Positions 4,603 to 7,357 of a stretch of DNA of 7,357 nt are shown piece by piece (position 1 is the first letter of the stretch; each line of letters opens with the position of its first letter). Below the pieces are notes generated by a model. The model saw nothing but the letters and a program-made list of their open reading frames with translations. It did not search any database and was not told the origin of the DNA. The translations under genes were made by a program, and so were the position numbers. This stretch comes from Streptomycetales bacterium (GTDB lineage Bacteria > Actinomycetota > Actinomycetes > Prado026): positions 1-7,357 of the forward strand of contig JANYIP010000229.1 in the NCBI GenBank assembly GCA_025361995.1, in the 5' to 3' direction.

Positions 4603-6246
4603 CTAGCCCCGCATCCCGACGCGCCGCTTCAGCGCCGCCCGCTTGCGGTCCGCGAGAACCTGACGCACCACGTTGCGTCCCGGTACGCCGGTGACCCCGC
4701 CGCCGCCGTGGGTGGACGACCCGGCCTGGTAGAGCCCGCGGATCGGCGTACGCAGGTCGGCGTACCCGGCGGCCGGGCGGGCGTGGAACATCTGCCCGAT
4801 CGTCAGCTCGCCGTGGAAGATGTTGCCGCCGATCAGCCCGTACTCGTGCTCCATGGTGTGCGGCCCGATCACCTGGCGGTGCAGGACCGAGTCGGCGAAG
4901 CCGGGAGCCACCGCGTCCATCCGGGCGACGAGCCGGTCCGCGTACGCCTCGAGCTCGGCCGCGTGCGGCTCGACGTTCCAGGTGTGCGGCACCCACTGGG
5001 TGAACATCGACACGATGTGCTGCCCGGGCGGGGCGAGGGAGTCGTCGAAGACGCTCGGGATGCAGACGTCGGCGAACGGCAGCGTCGACGGCCCTCCGGC
5101 CACTGCCTCCTGGAAGGCGTTCTCGATGTCGTCCATCGACTCGGCGAGGACGATCGTGCCGCCGTGGACCTCGGGGTCGAAGCCGGGCTTGGCGGCGAAC
5201 TCCGGAAGCCGGTCGACCGCAAGGTTCACCTTCACGGTTCCGCTGCGGCTCTTCCAGCTCTCGATGTCCTCGACGAAGTCGGCCGGCAGGTCGCGCCGGT
5301 CGAGCAGGCGCAGGAAAGAGATCTGCGGGTGCGCGGTGGTGATGACTGTGGGCGCAGTGAGGACGTCGCCGGTGTCGAGCACGACCCCGGTAGCAGCTCC
5401 GCCGACGCCGCCGGTGGTCGTGATCTGCGCGACGGTGGTGTCGGTACGGATCTCGGCGCCGAACGATCGGGCAGCGGACGCGAGCGCGTTGGCCACGCCG
5501 CCCATGCCACCGCGGGGGAACCCCCAGGCACCGGTCTCCCCGTTGCCCGGGTCACCGAGGTGGTGGTGCAGCATCACGTACGCCGTGCCGGGCGAGCGCG
5601 GGCCGGCCCAGGTCCCGATGACCCCGGAGACCGAGAGCACGCCCTTGATGGCGTCCGACTCGAAGTAGTCGTCGACGAGGTCGGCGATGCTCGACGTGAG
5701 CAGCCGGGTGATGTCCACGGCCTTGCGCTCGTCGACACCCTTCAGCTTGCGCAGCAGCAACGCCTGGCGGGCCAGGTCGGCGGGCTTGCGCGAACCGACC
5801 TTCGGCGGGATGTCGTCGAGCAGCGGACCGAGGACCTTGCCGATCTCGTCGAGCCGGCGGTCCCAGACCTCGATCGCGTCGGCGTCCTTGGACGAGAACT
5901 TCTGGATCTGCTCGCGCCTTCGGGCGTGGTCGGAGGGCAGCTGCAGGTACTGCCCGTCCCGGCGCGGCGCGAAGTACGGCCCCTGCGGGTAGACGTGGTA
6001 CCCGTGCCGCTCCAGCTGGAGGTCGCGCACCAGTGCCGGCGGGAAGAGCGAGACGACGTACGACAGCGAGGTCACCGTGTAGTCCGGCCCGAACGGGTGC
6101 TCGCTCACTGATGCCCCGCCGACGATCGGACGCTTCTCGAGCACGACGGTGCGCAGGCCCTGCTTGGCCAGGTACGCCGCAGCCACCAGACCGTTGTGGC
6201 CACCGCCCACCACGATCACGTCGTACGCGTCGCCCTGCTTGTTCAC
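4603..6246 (-). CDS. FAD-dependent oxidoreductase, PYROXD2/phytoene-desaturase-like (547 aa)
   Basis: Flavoprotein of the COG1233-type amine-oxidase/phytoene-desaturase superfamily. Numbered from the chosen start, the FAD-binding motif V-V-G-G-G-H-N-G-L-V-A-A-A-Y lies at about residues 12-25, the ribose-binding Glu at 37, and the family's G-G at 43-44. A mid-protein G-P-R-S-P-G-T-A block and the C-terminal G-L-Y-Q-A-G-S-S-T-H-G-G-G-G-V-T-G-V-P-G-R-N (504-525) are typical of PYROXD2-like proteins. No carotenoid genes are nearby, so carotenoid desaturation is unlikely; dehydrogenation of a pathway intermediate is plausible but unproven. I place the start at GTG 6246, because AAGGGG (6252-6257) is then five bases upstream; the longer version from GTG 6252 would overlap that signal. 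First gene of the operon: the next gene starts six bases after its TAG stop, in the same frame. A palindromic operator candidate sits directly upstream. Confidence 0.88.
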   Translation of the reverse strand: MNKQGDAYDVIVVGGGHNGLVAAAYLAKQGLRTVVLEKRPIVGGASVSEHPFGPDYTVTSLSYVVSLFPPALVRDLQLERHGYHVYPQGPYFAPRRDGQYLQLPSDHARRREQIQKFSSKDADAIEVWDRRLDEIGKVLGPLLDDIPPKVGSRKPADLARQALLLRKLKGVDERKAVDITRLLTSSIADLVDDYFESDAIKGVLSVSGVIGTWAGPRSPGTAYVMLHHHLGDPGNGETGAWGFPRGGMGGVANALASAARSFGAEIRTDTTVAQITTTGGVGGAATGVVLDTGDVLTAPTVITTAHPQISFLRLLDRRDLPADFVEDIESWKSRSGTVKVNLAVDRLPEFAAKPGFDPEVHGGTIVLAESMDDIENAFQEAVAGGPSTLPFADVCIPSVFDDSLAPPGQHIVSMFTQWVPHTWNVEPHAAELEAYADRLVARMDAVAPGFADSVLHRQVIGPHTMEHEYGLIGGNIFHGELTIGQMFHARPAAGYADLRTPIRGLYQAGSSTHGGGGVTGVPGRNVVRQVLADRKRAALKRRVGMRG

Positions 6247-6251
6247 ACCCA

Positions 6252-6257
6252 CCCCTT
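6252..6257 (-). promoter_or_regulatory. Ribosome-binding site that decides the start of the FAD oxidoreductase gene
   Basis: On the minus strand AAGGGG (6257 to 6252) is a good match to the anti-Shine-Dalgarno complement. It overlaps the upstream GTG at 6252-6250, so that codon cannot use it, but it is ideally placed five bases before the GTG at 6246-6244. Its first three bases are also the last three of the palindrome arm at 6255-6263, so folding of that palindrome in RNA could partly mask it. Confidence 0.6.
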
Positions 6258-6278
6258 ACTGACTCATAGGTCAGTAAG
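6255..6278. promoter_or_regulatory. Perfect palindrome, candidate TetR-type operator
   Basis: CTTACTGAC (6255-6263), spacer TCATAG (6264-6269) and GTCAGTAAG (6270-6278) form a perfect inverted repeat with 9-bp arms. It fills most of the 35-41-bp gap between the ABC ATPase stop and the FAD oxidoreductase start. The ACTGAC/GTCAGT core and overall size resemble operators of TetR-family regulators, and a TetR gene lies 4 kb away in the same cluster. It is AT-richer than the surrounding sequence. As an RNA hairpin it would lack a following U-run (GGGTGGG follows on the minus strand), so terminator function is less likely. It would allow the three-gene catabolic operon to be controlled separately from the transporter. 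Confidence 0.65.
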
Positions 6279-6287
6279 CATGCCGCA

Positions 6288-7298
6288 TCAGGCGCCTGTT
6301 AGGAAGCACGCGGCGAGGTGTCCGCCGCTGGCAGGCAGGATGGGCAGCTCCTCACCTCGGCACCGGGCGTCCACTCCGGCGGCGGCGGCCACCCCCGACG
6401 CGAGTTCGGGGCAGCGCGGGTGGAACCGGCAGCCGCCGGGGATCTTGGTCGGGTCGGGTGGTTCGCCCGTGAGCACGACTGGCTCGACGTGCTTGATCTC
6501 AGGCACTACCGAGAGCAGTGCCCGCGTGTCGGGGTGCTTCGGGTGCTCGAGCACCTCCTCGGTGGTCCCGATCTCGACGATCCGGCCGAGGTACATGACC
6601 GCGATCCGGTCGGCGATGTTCCAGGCCAGGCCGAGGTCGTGCGTCACCACGAGCACGGTCAGCCCCAGCTCGTCGCGCAGCTTGAGCAGGAGCGCCAGGA
6701 TCTCGCCACGCACCGAGGCGTCGAGTGACGACACCGGTTCGTCGGCGACGATCACCGACGGGTTCAGGACCAGGGCTCCGGCGATGACCACTCGCTGGCG
6801 CTGACCGCCGGACAGCTCGTGCGGGTAGGTCAGGAAGAACCGCTCGGGCGGACGGAGGCCAGACCGGGACAACGCCTGCGCCACGAGCTCCTGCTCGTTG
6901 CCGGGAACCTTGTGGATCCGCAGCCCCTCGGCTACAGCCTCATACACGGTGTGCCGCGGGTTCAGTGCGCCGGACGGGTCCTGCAGCACCAGCTGGACTT
7001 TGCGGCGGTACGCCTTGAGCGCCCGGGCCGAGTAGCCGAGCTCGCTGCCGACGTGGACCACCCGGCCGCGGGTCGGCTGCACGAGGCCCAGGATCGCCCG
7101 GGCCAGACTCGTCTTGCCGCAGCCAGACTCGCCCACCAGGGCGAGGATCTCGCCCTGACCGACGGCGAGCCTCACCCCGTCGACCGCCCGGGCTGGCCCG
7201 CTGCCGCCGCGGGCCGGGAAGACCACGGCGAGGTCGTCGACCGCGAGCGCGGCACCGGGTACTGCTGCCGCCAGCGCGTCCGTCGCGCCGCCGGTCAC
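6288..7298 (-). CDS. Dipeptide/oligopeptide-type ABC transporter ATP-binding protein (DppF/OppF-like, 336 aa)
   Basis: Cytoplasmic ATPase subunit of a peptide/nickel-type ABC importer. Numbered from GTG 7298: Walker A G-E-S-G-C-G-K-T at 56-63, Q-loop Gln at 106 (L-Q-D-P), signature L-S-G-G-Q-R-Q-R at 162-169, Walker B ending D186-E187, D-loop S-S-L-D (190-193) and switch H220. The C-terminal oligopeptide-transporter domain has P-G-G-C-R-F-H-P-R-C-P with Cys at 290 and 296, plus Cys 313 and 331; this four-cysteine pattern is common in the family and could bind an Fe-S cluster. I chose 7298 because its GTG overlaps the TGA of the preceding ATPase gene (GTGA) and gives a normal N-terminus. The longer reading from 7352 would add 18 Arg/His-rich residues that are only a shadow of the preceding gene. 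Two ATPases in tandem are usual for this importer type. The substrate may be a peptide or other small cationic compound, not determinable here. Confidence 0.93.
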   Translation of the reverse strand: MTGGATDALAAAVPGAALAVDDLAVVFPARGGSGPARAVDGVRLAVGQGEILALVGESGCGKTSLARAILGLVQPTRGRVVHVGSELGYSARALKAYRRKVQLVLQDPSGALNPRHTVYEAVAEGLRIHKVPGNEQELVAQALSRSGLRPPERFFLTYPHELSGGQRQRVVIAGALVLNPSVIVADEPVSSLDASVRGEILALLLKLRDELGLTVLVVTHDLGLAWNIADRIAVMYLGRIVEIGTTEEVLEHPKHPDTRALLSVVPEIKHVEPVVLTGEPPDPTKIPGGCRFHPRCPELASGVAAAAGVDARCRGEELPILPASGGHLAACFLTGA

Positions 7299-7357
7299 GA
7301 TGCGGTCCGCTCGGCGGTGCCTGTGCTGCCGGTGGCGCGGACGAGGTGGCACGCCGC
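7295..7357 (-). CDS. C-terminal tail of the partner ABC ATPase (DppD/OppD-like), truncated by window edge
   Basis: On the minus strand the frame entering from the right edge reads A-A-C-H-L-V-R-A-T-G-S-T-G-T-A-E-R-T-A-S and stops at TGA (7297-7295). The A-C-H-L-V ending is the usual close of the C-terminal oligopeptide-transporter domain in DppD/OppD ATPases. The stop overlaps the GTG start of the next ATPase gene by four bases (GTGA), the common arrangement of paired peptide-importer ATPases. Only 20 codons are visible, so the identification rests on this motif and on context. The permease and substrate-binding protein genes would be expected further right. Confidence 0.75.
   Translation of the reverse strand, partial: AACHLVRATGSTGTAERTAS

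Noticed and set aside
4366..6111. Long plus-strand open frame (581 codons) opposite the FAD oxidoreductase gene
   Set aside because: Antisense shadow rich in Arg, Val and Asp; the other strand carries FAD-binding and PYROXD2-like motifs end to end.
4603..6246. Carotenoid (phytoene) desaturase
   Set aside because: No phytoene synthase, cyclase or other carotenoid gene is present and the C-terminal motif fits PYROXD2-like proteins better.
6255..6278. Palindrome as an intrinsic terminator for the ABC transporter operon
   Set aside because: The stem is not GC-rich and is followed on the minus strand by GGG-TGG-GTG rather than a U-run, and it overlaps the next gene's ribosome-binding site; an operator is the better reading.
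6289..6298. 10-bp palindrome CAGGCGCCTG overlapping the ABC ATPase stop codon
   Set aside because: No loop, largely within coding sequence, and such GC palindromes arise easily at this base composition; not enough to call a site.

Overview
The window is GC-rich with GTG starts, tightly overlapping genes and typical actinomycete protein wording. It most resembles a soil actinobacterium of the Nocardioides/Kribbella/Streptomyces kind. The genus is a guess from composition and protein style; no rRNA or marker gene is present.

Layout, left to right. (1) The 3' end of a plus-strand gene that looks like the C-terminal domain of a CocE/NonD-type (X-Pro dipeptidyl-peptidase S15-like) hydrolase, stopping at 353. 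(2) A 67-bp convergent gap with an imperfect direct repeat and a stem-loop. (3) A minus-strand Rieske non-heme iron oxygenase (421-1620) whose Rieske domain carries an in-frame 9-bp tandem repeat. (4) A 41-bp divergent promoter region, then a plus-strand TetR/BetI-type regulator (1662-2267). (5) A tight minus-strand operon, read right to left: PYROXD2/phytoene-desaturase-like FAD oxidoreductase (4603-6246), second Rieske oxygenase (3463-4596), monomeric-sarcosine-oxidase-like flavoprotein (2294-3463). (6) A perfect 9-bp-arm palindrome just ahead of that operon (6255-6278). (7) Two overlapping ATPase genes of a dipeptide/oligopeptide-type ABC importer; only the last codons of the first lie in the window.

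How the genes may work together (inference). Both Rieske proteins carry the Glu-x2-His-x4-His motif that I associate with the quaternary-amine N-demethylase branch (glycine betaine, carnitine and stachydrine oxygenases) rather than Asp as in naphthalene dioxygenase. The third enzyme keeps the covalent-flavin Cys and the two carboxylate-binding residues of sarcosine oxidase, so it should act on an N-methyl amino acid. The regulator has a BetI-like C-terminal half. Together these suggest uptake of an amino-acid betaine or a methylated peptide-like compound by the ABC system. Stepwise removal of N-methyl groups by two Rieske enzymes and one flavin oxidase would follow, with the PYROXD2-like flavoprotein and the flanking hydrolase acting at unknown steps. 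The substrate cannot be read from the sequence, and no Rieske reductase gene is in the window.

There is no gene-free stretch above 300 bases, and I saw no RNA gene, insertion sequence or CRISPR array.
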